A DNA stretch of 64,000 nucleotides from Georgenia subflava (GTDB taxonomy: Bacteria > Actinomycetota > Actinomycetes > Actinomycetales > Actinomycetaceae). Every line of letters starts with the position of its first letter. The first letter of the stretch is position 1. This document shows positions 1-8,746 of the stretch, in pieces. The DNA lies in NCBI RefSeq assembly GCF_009193155.1, contig NZ_VUKD01000001.1:1364001-1428000 (forward strand). Reading direction: 5' to 3'. The notes beneath the pieces are model-generated. The model was not told where the DNA came from. It was given only the letters and a program-made list of their open reading frames with translations, and searched no databases. The position numbers and the translations under genes were made by a program.

Positions 1-242
1 TCCTCGGACTCCTGGGTGATGCGCTCGCGGCCATGGGGCCGCAGGCAACCACCGCGCAGGTCCACACGTCCGACGGTGAGCTCACCGTCACCCTCACCCG
101 GATCCCGGGCGCAGGGACCATGGTCATCACCACGCCCGAGGGAGCACTGACCGGGCCCGACCATCTTGTCGACATCGCCTCCGCGGTCGACATCCCGGAG
201 CCGAGCCCCGTGCAGGAGCAGCCCGTGGAGGCGTACGCGTGA
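1..242 (+). CDS. jetA: Wadjet protein JetA, C-terminal end (partial)
   Basis: Only the last ~80 codons are in the window; the reading frame is open from base 3 to the TGA at 240-242 and its start lies outside. The visible end has the acidic, beta-rich tail (DGELTVTL...TTPEG...GPDH) that I associate with the DUF2397/TIGR02677 family, the kleisin-like subunit of the Wadjet SMC complex. The stop overlaps the GTG start of the next gene by 4 nt (GTGA), so the two are probably translationally coupled. Identity rests mainly on position directly ahead of jetB, jetC and jetD. Confidence 0.82.
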   Translation, partial: LGLLGDALAAMGPQATTAQVHTSDGELTVTLTRIPGAGTMVITTPEGALTGPDHLVDIASAVDIPEPSPVQEQPVEAYA

Positions 243-1486
243 GCCCGGTCGACCTCGCTCCGAGCATCTCGGGGGCGCTGGAGGCCCGGGAGGCGGAGGG
301 CCGCACCCGGGTGCTGCGGGCGCTGCTCGTGCGACCCCTCCTGCGGGCGCAGACGGACGGCGAGCTGTTCCGGCTGGCCCGGCGCCACGCCGAGGCACTG
401 CGTGGGTGGTTCGACCGGGAGACGGGCTGGCGGCTCGTCGTCGAGTCGCAGACCGTCCGTCTGCTGACCTCCTACGTCCCCCACGGCACTACGGCGACCG
501 CCGTCGCCGAGCGGCACCCGGCCCGCGGTCGCAAGGGCGACCCGCCGTTCACCCGGCGACGCTACGTCCTGCTCTGCCTGGCGCTGGCCGTGCTGGAGCG
601 CTCCGACCCGCAGATCTCCCTCGGCCGGCTGGCCGAGGACGTCGTTCTCGCCGCCCGCCAGCCCGGCCTGGACGGTGTGGCATTCACCCTGAGCGGGCGC
701 GAGGAGCGTTCCGACCTCGTCGCGGCGATCCGGCTGCTGCTCGGCTACGGCGTGCTGGTCCGGGTGGCGGGCGATGAGGAGTCGTACGTCTCCGCCGACG
801 GCGACGCGCTGTACGACGTCGACCGGCGGGTGCTGGCCGCGATACTGTCGACCAGCCACGGGCCCGGTCTCGTCGGTGCCGCGCTCGGCCCTGCTCCGAC
901 GATCGACCGGATCGAGGCGACCCTGCACGAGCCGCCACCGACGTACACCGACGAAGAGTCCACGAGGCGCCTGCGCCATGCCGTGTCTCGCCGGCTGCTG
1001 TGCGATCCGGTCGTCTACTACGACGAGCTGCCCGACGACGAGCGCAACTACCTCGTCGGGCAGCGAGTCCAGCTGACCCGGCGCCTGGCCGAGGCCACCG
1101 GGATGGTGGCAGAGCTGCGGGCCGAGGGCATCGCTCTCGTCGACCCCGACGACCAGCTCACCGACACGCGGATGCCGGAGCAGGGCACCGACGGTCATGC
1201 CACACTGCTGCTCGCTGAACAGCTGGCGGACTCCGGCCCGGCGGACGTCGCGTCCTTGCGGCGGCAGGTGACGCGGCTCGCCAAGGACAATGCGGCCTAC
1301 TGGCGCAGGACGAGCCAGGAGCCGGGGGCGGAGAACGCGATCGTCGCGGGCGCGCTCGACCGTCTCGTCGGTCTCGGCCTGGTGCGGGTGACCGGCGAGG
1401 GGCCGGACGCCGTCGTCCACCCGCTGCCGGCACTTCGACGGTTCGCCGTGGCCGCCCCGACCATCACGAGCAGGGGAGCCCGATGA
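239..1486 (+). CDS. jetB: Wadjet protein JetB (DUF2398/TIGR02678 family)
   Basis: 415 residues from a GTG start overlapping the jetA stop. JetB-type proteins are winged-helix KITE-like partners that join JetA and the SMC-like JetC in a DNA-loop-extruding complex that recognises plasmids. The N-terminal part (LRALLVRPLL, then VSxxLLCDPVVYYDELPDDERNYL near residues 245-275) matches my recollection of DUF2398. It contains no catalytic motif, as expected for a structural subunit. It overlaps jetC by 4 nt (ATGA). Family assignment is from sequence resemblance plus the unmistakable jetC and jetD that follow. Confidence 0.88.
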   Translation: MSPVDLAPSISGALEAREAEGRTRVLRALLVRPLLRAQTDGELFRLARRHAEALRGWFDRETGWRLVVESQTVRLLTSYVPHGTTATAVAERHPARGRKGDPPFTRRRYVLLCLALAVLERSDPQISLGRLAEDVVLAARQPGLDGVAFTLSGREERSDLVAAIRLLLGYGVLVRVAGDEESYVSADGDALYDVDRRVLAAILSTSHGPGLVGAALGPAPTIDRIEATLHEPPPTYTDEESTRRLRHAVSRRLLCDPVVYYDELPDDERNYLVGQRVQLTRRLAEATGMVAELRAEGIALVDPDDQLTDTRMPEQGTDGHATLLLAEQLADSGPADVASLRRQVTRLAKDNAAYWRRTSQEPGAENAIVAGALDRLVGLGLVRVTGEGPDAVVHPLPALRRFAVAAPTITSRGAR

Positions 1487-4400
1487 GCAGCCTCGACGAC
1501 GTCCGTGAGCGAACCCACGGTTACCGTGCGGAGCCCGACGGCGACCTGCCACGCCCCACCAGCGAGCGCTGGCAGCCTCTGCGGCTCGGCCTGGTGGACC
1601 TCTTCTACTACGACGACGAGCAGTTCTGGTTTCATGACGGGCGCCTGCTGCTGCGGGGCAACAACGGGACCGGGAAGTCCAAGGTGCTAGCCCTCACGCT
1701 GCCGTTCCTGCTCGACGGCTCGATCGCCCCGCGGCGCGTGGAGCCGGACGCCGACCCCAAGAAGCGGATGGAGTGGAACCTCCTGCTGGGCGGTGCCCAC
1801 CAGAGCTCGGAGCGCACCGGCTACTCCTGGGCGGAGTTCGGACGCGTGGACGCCGATGGTACTGAGCACTTCACCACGCTCGGTATCGGCGTCAAGGCCG
1901 CCGCCGGGCGCGGCATTGTCAAGACGTGGTACTTCACGTCCGCCCGCCGGATTGGCGACCTGCGTCTGCTTGACGGCAACCGGACGGTGCTGAGCCAGGA
2001 ACGTCTCCGTGACGAGCTGACGTCCACCGGGTCGGGGCAGGTCTACGCCACCCAGGAGACCTACCGGCGGGCCGTGGACGAGGCGATGTTCCGGCTGGGG
2101 GAGGAGCGGTACGCCGCACTCATCGACCTGCTGATCCAGCTGCGCCAGCCGCAGCTGTCCAAGAAGCCCGACGAGAAGGTGCTCTCCGCGGCGCTGACCG
2201 AGGCCCTCGCACCGCTGGACCAGGCTGTGGTCGCCGACGTCGCCGAGTCCTTCAGGTCGCTGGAGGACGAGCGCGCCGGCATCGCCGAGGCCAAGGAGAC
2301 GCTCGCTGCGGCCGAGGGCTTCCTCCGTCACTACCGCGTCTACGCCCGGGTCGCGTCCCGGCGGCACACGACCGCGGTGCGGCTGGCCAACTCGGCCTAC
2401 GAGCACGCTGGCCGGGATCTGCGCGACGCCGAGGAGCGGTTGAGGACCGCGGGGAACGAGGTCGAGCGGCTCGCCGGCCTCCACGAGGCGGCGACGGAGC
2501 GGCAGAGCGTTCTGCAGGGGCAGGAGCACGCGCTGCGGGAGAGCCCGGAGATGCGCGATGCCGACCGTCTGGACCGGGCCTCGCGCGAGGCCACGGAGAC
2601 CGAGCGCCGGGCAGTGGCTGCCGGCATTGAGGCGGAGCAGGCGGCCACCAGGGCCCAGCAGGAGATCGACGGCGAGGCCGCCGCAGCTGGTCGACACGAG
2701 GCGTCGGTACGCGAGAGCGAACAGCACGAGGCGACGGCGGCCCGACTGGCCGGAGCAGCCGGGCTGCGCGCCGATCACGCGGCGATCTCGGCCGATGCGG
2801 ACGCTGCCCGCCGGGCGCTGACGCGACGGCGGGAGCAGCTGGCGCACGTTCGCCGGGTGGTGGAGGCGGTGCAGCAGGCCGAGTCGAGTGCCGCTCAACA
2901 GCGACAGCTGCTCGATGCCGCCGAGGCCGCCGTGGCCGGTCGGGTGGAGGGTCGGCAGGCGGCGCACGAGGCGTTAGAGGCCGCCGTGGCGGCCTACCGC
3001 GACGGCGTTCGGGACCACCTGGCCGGCCTCACCGCCATCGTCCTGGACACCGGGGTCGACGAGCTGGTCGAGCAGGCCGAGGGATGGGCGCTGAGCATGT
3101 TCGGGGAGCCACCCGCGCGATCCGCGGTGGAGGCGGCCGCCACACAGGCGCTGACCCGCATCGAGCGGGAACGGGCCGAGGCCGCGCACACTGAGGAACG
3201 CCTGGCCGACGAGCTGGCACAGCTCCGCACCGAGATCGCCGACCTCGAGGCGGGCCACGATCCGGAGCCGCCGCCCGTGCCTGCTCGTGACCGTCGCGCA
3301 CGTGAGGACCGGGACGGCGCCCCGCTGTGGCGGCTGACCGACTTTGCCGGCTCCGTGACCGATACCGATCGGGCGGGCGTGGAGGCGGCGCTGCAGTCCG
3401 CCGGGCTGCTGGACGCCTGGATCTTCCCGGACGGCACAGTGCGCGCCGGTGGCGAAGTCGTGCTCGGTCCGAACGGTCCGGAGGTGGCGACCTCGCTGGC
3501 GGCGGTGCTCATCCCCGCTGCCGGGCCCGACGACGCAGTCGGTGCCGACGCGGTCCTCGCGGTCCTCGACCGTATCGGGTGGGGCGAGGCGTCAGGGGCT
3601 GACCTGTGGGTGGACTGGGACGGGAGCTGGGGAGCAGGCCCCGCGCGCGGCGCCTGGGGCAAGGAGCGGGCCGAGTTCGTCGGCGCAGGCGCCAGGGAGG
3701 CGCACCGGCACGAGCTGCTCGCCACGTTGCGCACCCGGGCCGAGGAGTTGGAGACCGGGCATGCGACCGCGCACGAGCGGGTTGCAGAAGCGGAGCGGCA
3801 GGCCGGGAACGTGCGCACCGAGCGTGCCGGCTACCCGGGCCGGCTCGAGCGCGGGCTCGGCTCGGCGCATGATCGCGTCGCGGCGGCGAACCTGGAGCTG
3901 GAGCGGGCACAGCAGGAGGCGAACGAGGCGCACGAGACATGGGAACGTGCCGCCGAGGTTGCCGAGAAGGCCGCTGAGGAGCTTGCCGAGCAGGCCGTAC
4001 AGCTCGGGGTTCCCACCACGGTCCGCGAGATCGACGTTGCACTGGCCGCCGTCGCCACCTACGCCGAGGCACTGGTGGAGCTGCGAAGCGCAGCACGTGC
4101 ACTCGCGGACGCGGCGGCCGCCCGCGACCAGGCGGCCGCGCGCGCCGCCGAGGCGGTCGAGCTCCGTGAGCGGCAGGCGGCCGAGCACAAGGTCGTACGA
4201 ACGCAGGCAGCCGGCCTGCGGTCGAGGTACGAGGCGCTGCGCGCCACTGTCGGCGCTTCGGTGGCCGAGCTCCAGGCCCGACTGGGCGAGACCACCGCAG
4301 CGTTGGGCCAGGTGGCTGATGAGCTCAAGAGGATCGCCAAGGACGAGCTCGCGGCCGCGGCGAGGCACGGGAGCCTCGAGGAGAAGGTCAGTGACCTCGG

Positions 4401-5613
4401 GCGACGACGCGAAGAGACAGCGGCGCTGCGCGAGGAGAAGATCGACGCCCTCCGGGCGTTCGCGGGGACCGGGCTGCTGCGGGTCGCTGTGCCGGACCTC
4501 CTCGTCCCGGCGGTGGACGACGCCGAGGGGTGGAACGTCACCGCGGCGCTCAGCCTTTCTCGCACCGCCGAGCAGCAGCTGAGCGAGGTCGACGAGTCCG
4601 ACGACGCGTGGGGCCGCGCCCAGCAGCGGGTGTCCAGCGCGTCGACGGAGCTGAGCGCACAGATGAGCAGGCACGGGCACACCGCCTTCGTGGAGCAGCG
4701 CGGCGATGTGCTGGTGGTGCGGGTGCTCTACCTCCACGACGAGGTTGACGTCGACCGACTGGCAGATCGGCTGGCCGAGGACGTCGCAGACCGTGAGCGC
4801 CTGCTCAGCGCCCGAGAGCGCGAGATCCTCGAGAACCACCTCGTCAACGAGGTGGCCGGGCACCTGCACGAGCTGCTGCTCACCGCCGAGGGCCAGATCG
4901 ACCGGATGAACCGCGAGCTCGCCGATCGCAAGACCGCGACCGGGATGCAGCTGCGGGTCCGGTGGCGCGAGCGCGGCGACGGCCCGGCCGGGCTGGTGGC
5001 GGCCAGGGACCTGATGATCCGGTCCGACGCCACCTGGACGCCCGGGGACCGCACCGCGATCGGAGACTTCCTGCAGGCGCAGATCGCCGAGGTCCGCCAG
5101 AACGACCCGGCCGGCGGCTGGCAGGAGCACCTGGAGCAGGCGCTCGACTACCGGCAGTGGCACACCTTCGTCGTCGAGCGGTGGCAGAACGGGCAGTGGC
5201 GCTCGGCGTCCGGCCCCGCCTCGGGCGGCGAGCGGGCACTGGCTGTCTCGGTGCCGCTCTTCGCCGCCGCCTCCGCGCACTACAACTCGGCCGGCCCCCA
5301 CGCGCCGCGTCTGATCTTGCTCGACGAGGCCTTCGCGGGGGTGGACGACGACTCCCGGGCCAAGTCGCTCGGGCTGCTGGCGACCTTCGACCTCGACGTG
5401 GTGATGACCAGCGAGCGCGAGTGGGCCTGCTATCCGGAGGTGCCCGGTATCTCGATCGCACAGTTGTCCCGCGTGGAGGGCGTCGACGCCGTGGGCGTCA
5501 CCCGATGGCGGTGGGACGGCCGGCGGCGGCACCGGAGCGCCGAGGTGGACGCCGCGGCACGAGCCGGCAGCGATTCGCCGGCCTCGTCGCATGACGCGAC
5601 CTTGTTCGGATGA
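1483..5613 (+). CDS. jetC: Wadjet SMC-like ATPase JetC (TIGR02680 family)
   Basis: 1376 residues. Walker A GNNGTGKS at residues 59-66, ABC signature SGGER from Ser1247, and Walker B LILLDEAF at 1277-1284 (catalytic Glu1282). Between the two ATPase halves lie long Ala/Glu/Arg-rich coiled coils (about 250-480 and 750-950) around a compact non-coiled region (about 590-730) that would be the hinge. JetC is the MukB/SMC-like motor of Wadjet; with JetA and JetB it extrudes DNA loops and presents small circular DNA to the nuclease JetD. The gene overlaps both neighbours by 4 nt. Everything needed for ATP hydrolysis appears intact, so the system looks functional. Confidence 0.95.
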   Translation: MSSLDDVRERTHGYRAEPDGDLPRPTSERWQPLRLGLVDLFYYDDEQFWFHDGRLLLRGNNGTGKSKVLALTLPFLLDGSIAPRRVEPDADPKKRMEWNLLLGGAHQSSERTGYSWAEFGRVDADGTEHFTTLGIGVKAAAGRGIVKTWYFTSARRIGDLRLLDGNRTVLSQERLRDELTSTGSGQVYATQETYRRAVDEAMFRLGEERYAALIDLLIQLRQPQLSKKPDEKVLSAALTEALAPLDQAVVADVAESFRSLEDERAGIAEAKETLAAAEGFLRHYRVYARVASRRHTTAVRLANSAYEHAGRDLRDAEERLRTAGNEVERLAGLHEAATERQSVLQGQEHALRESPEMRDADRLDRASREATETERRAVAAGIEAEQAATRAQQEIDGEAAAAGRHEASVRESEQHEATAARLAGAAGLRADHAAISADADAARRALTRRREQLAHVRRVVEAVQQAESSAAQQRQLLDAAEAAVAGRVEGRQAAHEALEAAVAAYRDGVRDHLAGLTAIVLDTGVDELVEQAEGWALSMFGEPPARSAVEAAATQALTRIERERAEAAHTEERLADELAQLRTEIADLEAGHDPEPPPVPARDRRAREDRDGAPLWRLTDFAGSVTDTDRAGVEAALQSAGLLDAWIFPDGTVRAGGEVVLGPNGPEVATSLAAVLIPAAGPDDAVGADAVLAVLDRIGWGEASGADLWVDWDGSWGAGPARGAWGKERAEFVGAGAREAHRHELLATLRTRAEELETGHATAHERVAEAERQAGNVRTERAGYPGRLERGLGSAHDRVAAANLELERAQQEANEAHETWERAAEVAEKAAEELAEQAVQLGVPTTVREIDVALAAVATYAEALVELRSAARALADAAAARDQAAARAAEAVELRERQAAEHKVVRTQAAGLRSRYEALRATVGASVAELQARLGETTAALGQVADELKRIAKDELAAAARHGSLEEKVSDLGRRREETAALREEKIDALRAFAGTGLLRVAVPDLLVPAVDDAEGWNVTAALSLSRTAEQQLSEVDESDDAWGRAQQRVSSASTELSAQMSRHGHTAFVEQRGDVLVVRVLYLHDEVDVDRLADRLAEDVADRERLLSAREREILENHLVNEVAGHLHELLLTAEGQIDRMNRELADRKTATGMQLRVRWRERGDGPAGLVAARDLMIRSDATWTPGDRTAIGDFLQAQIAEVRQNDPAGGWQEHLEQALDYRQWHTFVVERWQNGQWRSASGPASGGERALAVSVPLFAAASAHYNSAGPHAPRLILLDEAFAGVDDDSRAKSLGLLATFDLDVVMTSEREWACYPEVPGISIAQLSRVEGVDAVGVTRWRWDGRRRHRSAEVDAAARAGSDSPASSHDATLFG

Positions 5614-7103
5614 CCGAGGGTCAGGAACAGCGCCCGGTGCCACCGGCCGGAGACCGGGCCGCACTGGACCGGCTGCTGGACGTGCCCGAGATGGTGTGGT
5701 TCGTAGCCCGGGTCCGGGGGCGGATCCTCGCCGCCGGAGACACGCCACTCAGCGGTGTCCTCCAGTTGAACGAGCCGACCGCCGGGCAGCGGTCCGCCGC
5801 CGTACGGCTCGTCGGACGACCGCGGCGGGCAGGGTCCTCGTTGCGGATGGACCTTGCCGTTGTGGAGGAGATCCTGCGCCGCGGGCCGTGGCCCGCCGGC
5901 CTCGCCGACGCGGTCGAGACCCTGAGCGGTCCGGTGGTCGACGGCAGGGCCGAACGGGCGCGGGAAGCAGCCGCATGGGAAGCGGTGTGCGAAGGCCTGG
6001 CACCAGCGACAGCCCGGTTCCCGGGACTTGACGACTGGTGGAACGCCTGGTGCGCGACCGGTGCCCTCAAGCGGGCCGCGAGGGCGGAGGCGGCGCGGAT
6101 CTCCGCTGCTACGTCGCCGGCGGTCGCTGCCGACCTGGTGAGCAGGTTGGCCGCGGTGCTCGAGATGCTGCCGTCCGCCGGGCAGCCGCTGGCCGTCTTG
6201 GCCCGGGAGGCGGTCGGAGATGCCCACGGCCTGGACTCGTCCCGGCCGCTCGGTCGGCTTGCCGCCGCGGTGGTCAGGGCGGCTTTCGTGCCGGGTGCGG
6301 CAGACGGAGAGCTGTCGACCCGCGACAGCTGGGCGGCGGCGGGTGTCGTCCTGTCGAATGTGGCCTCCACCGCGCTGTGTCTGGGCGTTCCGGGTGTGAG
6401 TGCCGGCGCCGCCGTCGCTGACCACTCGCCGCAGACGGCGACGGCGGGCTCGCTGGAGGCCATGCGGGCAGCGCGCATGCCCATGGTGCTGACACTGGAC
6501 CAGGTGCGCTCCGGCGGAGTGCGAGCGATCCCGCGTGGCGGTGTCATCCACGTCTGCGAGAACCCGACGGTCGTCGAGGTGGTGGCCCAGCGCTGGGCGC
6601 GAACCACAGGCGTGCTCGGCCCCCGCGCATCTGGCGTGTCCGGCGGGTCCGGCGCGCCCGGCACGTCCGGTACGTCTGGCGCGTCCGGCACGTTCGGAAC
6701 GGCGAGCTCTTCCGTCACCACCGGTGCCGGCGGCCCAGTGCTGGTGTGTACGTCGGGCCAACCGAGCACGGCAGTCATCGACCTGCTCAGCGCGCTCGCC
6801 GGAGAAGGGGCAGAAGTGCGCTACCACGGCGACTTCGACTGGGCGGGCCTACGGATCGCGCAGTCTCTGAGCTCTCACGTCCTCTGGGTGCCGTGGCGAT
6901 ACACGGCCGCCGACTACCGTGCGGCCGTACGGCAGGGGATGCCCTCTCGGAACCTGACGGGAACTTCGGCGGAATCACCGTGGGACCCCGAACTGACGGT
7001 AGCCATGGCTGAGGGTGGGCTCGTGATCGAGGAGGAGGCCGTCGCGAACCTGCTGGCGGCGGACGTGCTGGCCGGTTGGGTACCGTCGATCAAGCCAGCG
7101 TGA
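5610..7103 (+). CDS. jetD: Wadjet nuclease JetD (TOPRIM; DUF2399/TIGR02679)
   Basis: 497 residues. The TOPRIM-type acidic set is visible: Glu317 in CENP and the DxD pair Asp408/Asp410 in YHGDFDW. JetD cleaves the plasmid DNA that the JetABC motor has reeled in. The protein looks longer than its relatives (about 380-420 by recollection). Residues about 341-376, just between the Glu motif and the DxD motif, are a Gly/Ser/Thr-rich repeat (SGVSGGSGAPGTSGTSGASG) encoded by degenerate 9-bp units. This looks like a low-complexity expansion in a surface loop of the TOPRIM fold. The stop at 7103 faces hemL on the other strand, so the operon ends here. Confidence 0.92.
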   Translation: MTEGQEQRPVPPAGDRAALDRLLDVPEMVWFVARVRGRILAAGDTPLSGVLQLNEPTAGQRSAAVRLVGRPRRAGSSLRMDLAVVEEILRRGPWPAGLADAVETLSGPVVDGRAERAREAAAWEAVCEGLAPATARFPGLDDWWNAWCATGALKRAARAEAARISAATSPAVAADLVSRLAAVLEMLPSAGQPLAVLAREAVGDAHGLDSSRPLGRLAAAVVRAAFVPGAADGELSTRDSWAAAGVVLSNVASTALCLGVPGVSAGAAVADHSPQTATAGSLEAMRAARMPMVLTLDQVRSGGVRAIPRGGVIHVCENPTVVEVVAQRWARTTGVLGPRASGVSGGSGAPGTSGTSGASGTFGTASSSVTTGAGGPVLVCTSGQPSTAVIDLLSALAGEGAEVRYHGDFDWAGLRIAQSLSSHVLWVPWRYTAADYRAAVRQGMPSRNLTGTSAESPWDPELTVAMAEGGLVIEEEAVANLLAADVLAGWVPSIKPA

Positions 7104-7204
7104 CGGCCCGAAGCTGTCAGTGAGGACGTTGCTGGGACCGGCCGCCAGTGCGTCGTCCTCTCCGGTCGATGCCAACAGTGCGGAAACGGCCGGCGACAGG
7201 CGGC

Positions 7205-8560
7205 TTAGGCCGACTGTGCTACCGCCGCCGCGCGTGCCGCCCGCGGGAGGGCCGCGAGGATCGCCTCGACCGCCGCGTCGTCGTGCGCGGCGGAGACGAA
7301 CCACGCCTCGAAGACGCTCGGTGGCAGCGCCACCCCGGCGTCGAGCATGGCGTGGAAGAACGGCGGGTGCCGGAAGGTGTCCTGCGCCTGGGCGTCCGCG
7401 TAGGAGCGCACACCGTCGCGGGCGGCGGCCTCGCCGAAGAAGACCGAGAACAGGTTGCCGGCGCGCTGGAGGCTGTGCGCCACCCCGGCGGCCTCGAGCG
7501 CCTCCGACGCCGCGTCGCCGACCGTCGTGGCGACGGAGTCTACGTGGGCGTAGACGCCGGCGTCTGCCAGGCGCAGCGTGGCGAGGCCGGCGGCGGTGGC
7601 CAGGGGGTTACCGGACAGGGTCCCCGCCTGGTACACCGGCCCGGTCGGGGCCAGCATGTCCATCAGCTCCGCGCGCCCGCCGAGCGCGGCCAGCGGCATG
7701 CCGCCGCCGACGACCTTGCCGAACGTGATGAGGTCGGGCGTCCAGGGCTCGGAGCCCGTCGCAGTGACGTCGCCCCCCGCCGCCGCGCCGTCGAGGCCCC
7801 ACCAGCCGGCCGGGCCGACGCGGAAGCCGGTGAGGACCTCGTCGAGGACGAGCAGCGAGCCGTTCGCGGCGGTCAGTCGGCGCAGCGCCGCGTTGAAGCC
7901 GGGCTCGGGCGGCACCACGCCCATGTTCGCCGGCGATGCCTCGGTGATGACGGCGGCGATCTCGTCGCCACGTTCGGCGAACACGGCCTCCAGCGCGGCG
8001 ACGTCGTTGTACGGCACCACCAGCGTCTCTGCGGCGCTCGCCGTCGTCACCCCGGCCGAGCCGGGCAGCGCGAAGGTGGCCACGCCCGAGCCGGCCTCAG
8101 CGAGCAGGGCGTCGACGTGCCCGTGGTAGCAGCCCGCGAACTTCACGATGAGGTCGCGGCCGGTGGCACCGCGCGCCAGGCGCACCGCTGTCATGGTCGC
8201 CTCGGTGCCGGTGGAGACGAGCCGAACCTTCTGCGCGGCGGGCACGCGGGCGCGGATGACCTCGGCGAGCTCGACCTCGGCCTCCGTCGGCGCCCCGAAG
8301 GACAGACCGCGCGCCGCGGCGCGCTGCACCGCGTCGACGACCTCGGGGTGCGCGTGGCCCAGCAGCCCCGGACCCCAGCTCATGACCAGATCCACGTACT
8401 CACGCCCTGCGACGTCGGTGATGTACGGGCCGCTCGCGGAGGCGATGAACCGCGGGTCGCCCCCCACGGAGCCGTAGGCGCGGACCGGGGAGCTCACCCC
8501 GCCGGGGATGACGGCGCGGGCCCGCTCGAAGACCTCGTGCATGGGATCGGCGGTGGTCAT
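7205..8560 (-). CDS. hemL: Glutamate-1-semialdehyde 2,1-aminomutase
   Basis: 451 residues, normal length. PLP-dependent enzyme converting glutamate-1-semialdehyde to 5-aminolevulinate, the second step of the C5 haem pathway. The PLP lysine is Lys282 in [11 protein letters not shown]; the cofactor Asp lies in [12 protein letters not shown] (near 240), and the GTEAT phosphate-binding segment is at 118-122. The start is ATG at 8560. A 186-nt gap with a large hairpin separates it from hemB upstream, so it may be expressed partly independently of hemC-hemD-hemB. It converges on jetD. Confidence 0.97.
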   Translation of the reverse strand: MTTADPMHEVFERARAVIPGGVSSPVRAYGSVGGDPRFIASASGPYITDVAGREYVDLVMSWGPGLLGHAHPEVVDAVQRAAARGLSFGAPTEAEVELAEVIRARVPAAQKVRLVSTGTEATMTAVRLARGATGRDLIVKFAGCYHGHVDALLAEAGSGVATFALPGSAGVTTASAAETLVVPYNDVAALEAVFAERGDEIAAVITEASPANMGVVPPEPGFNAALRRLTAANGSLLVLDEVLTGFRVGPAGWWGLDGAAAGGDVTATGSEPWTPDLITFGKVVGGGMPLAALGGRAELMDMLAPTGPVYQAGTLSGNPLATAAGLATLRLADAGVYAHVDSVATTVGDAASEALEAAGVAHSLQRAGNLFSVFFGEAAARDGVRSYADAQAQDTFRHPPFFHAMLDAGVALPPSVFEAWFVSAAHDDAAVEAILAALPRAARAAAVAQSA

Positions 8561-8634
8561 GTCGTGACTCGTCTCTGTCGGGGCTCAGGCTCGGGTGAGG
8601 GTAGGTAGACGTCCGTGCTGCCGGTTCCGGCGCG

Positions 8635-8681
8635 GATCGGTGAGGAAACGATGCGCCAGTCGCATCGGATCCTCACCGATC
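8635..8681. promoter_or_regulatory. Long interrupted palindrome between hemB and hemL
   Basis: GATCGGTGAGGA (8635-8646) pairs perfectly with TCCTCACCGATC (8670-8681); inside it GATGCG (8650-8655) pairs with CGCATC (8661-8666) around a 5-nt loop, with symmetric 3-nt bulges (AAC/GGA). The 47-nt element sits in the 186-nt gap between hemB and hemL, both on the minus strand. No T-run follows, so it could be an mRNA hairpin that adjusts hemL expression, a processing site or a protein-binding palindrome. Sequence alone does not decide. Confidence 0.6.
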
Positions 8682-8746
8682 GCTTGGCGGGGTTGCCCGG
8701 CCATCGCCTGGAGGGGCGGCCCGGCGCGGCGGGCGGTGAACCTTGC

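Noticed and set aside
1687-2967. Minus-strand open frame of ~426 residues opposite jetC
   Set aside because: Same reason: composition dictated by the coding strand, low-complexity Leu/Gly/Arg protein.
3592-5748. Long minus-strand open frame (over 700 residues) opposite jetC
   Set aside because: It mirrors the codon bias of jetC, has no recognisable domain and no ribosome site; a GC-rich antisense shadow.
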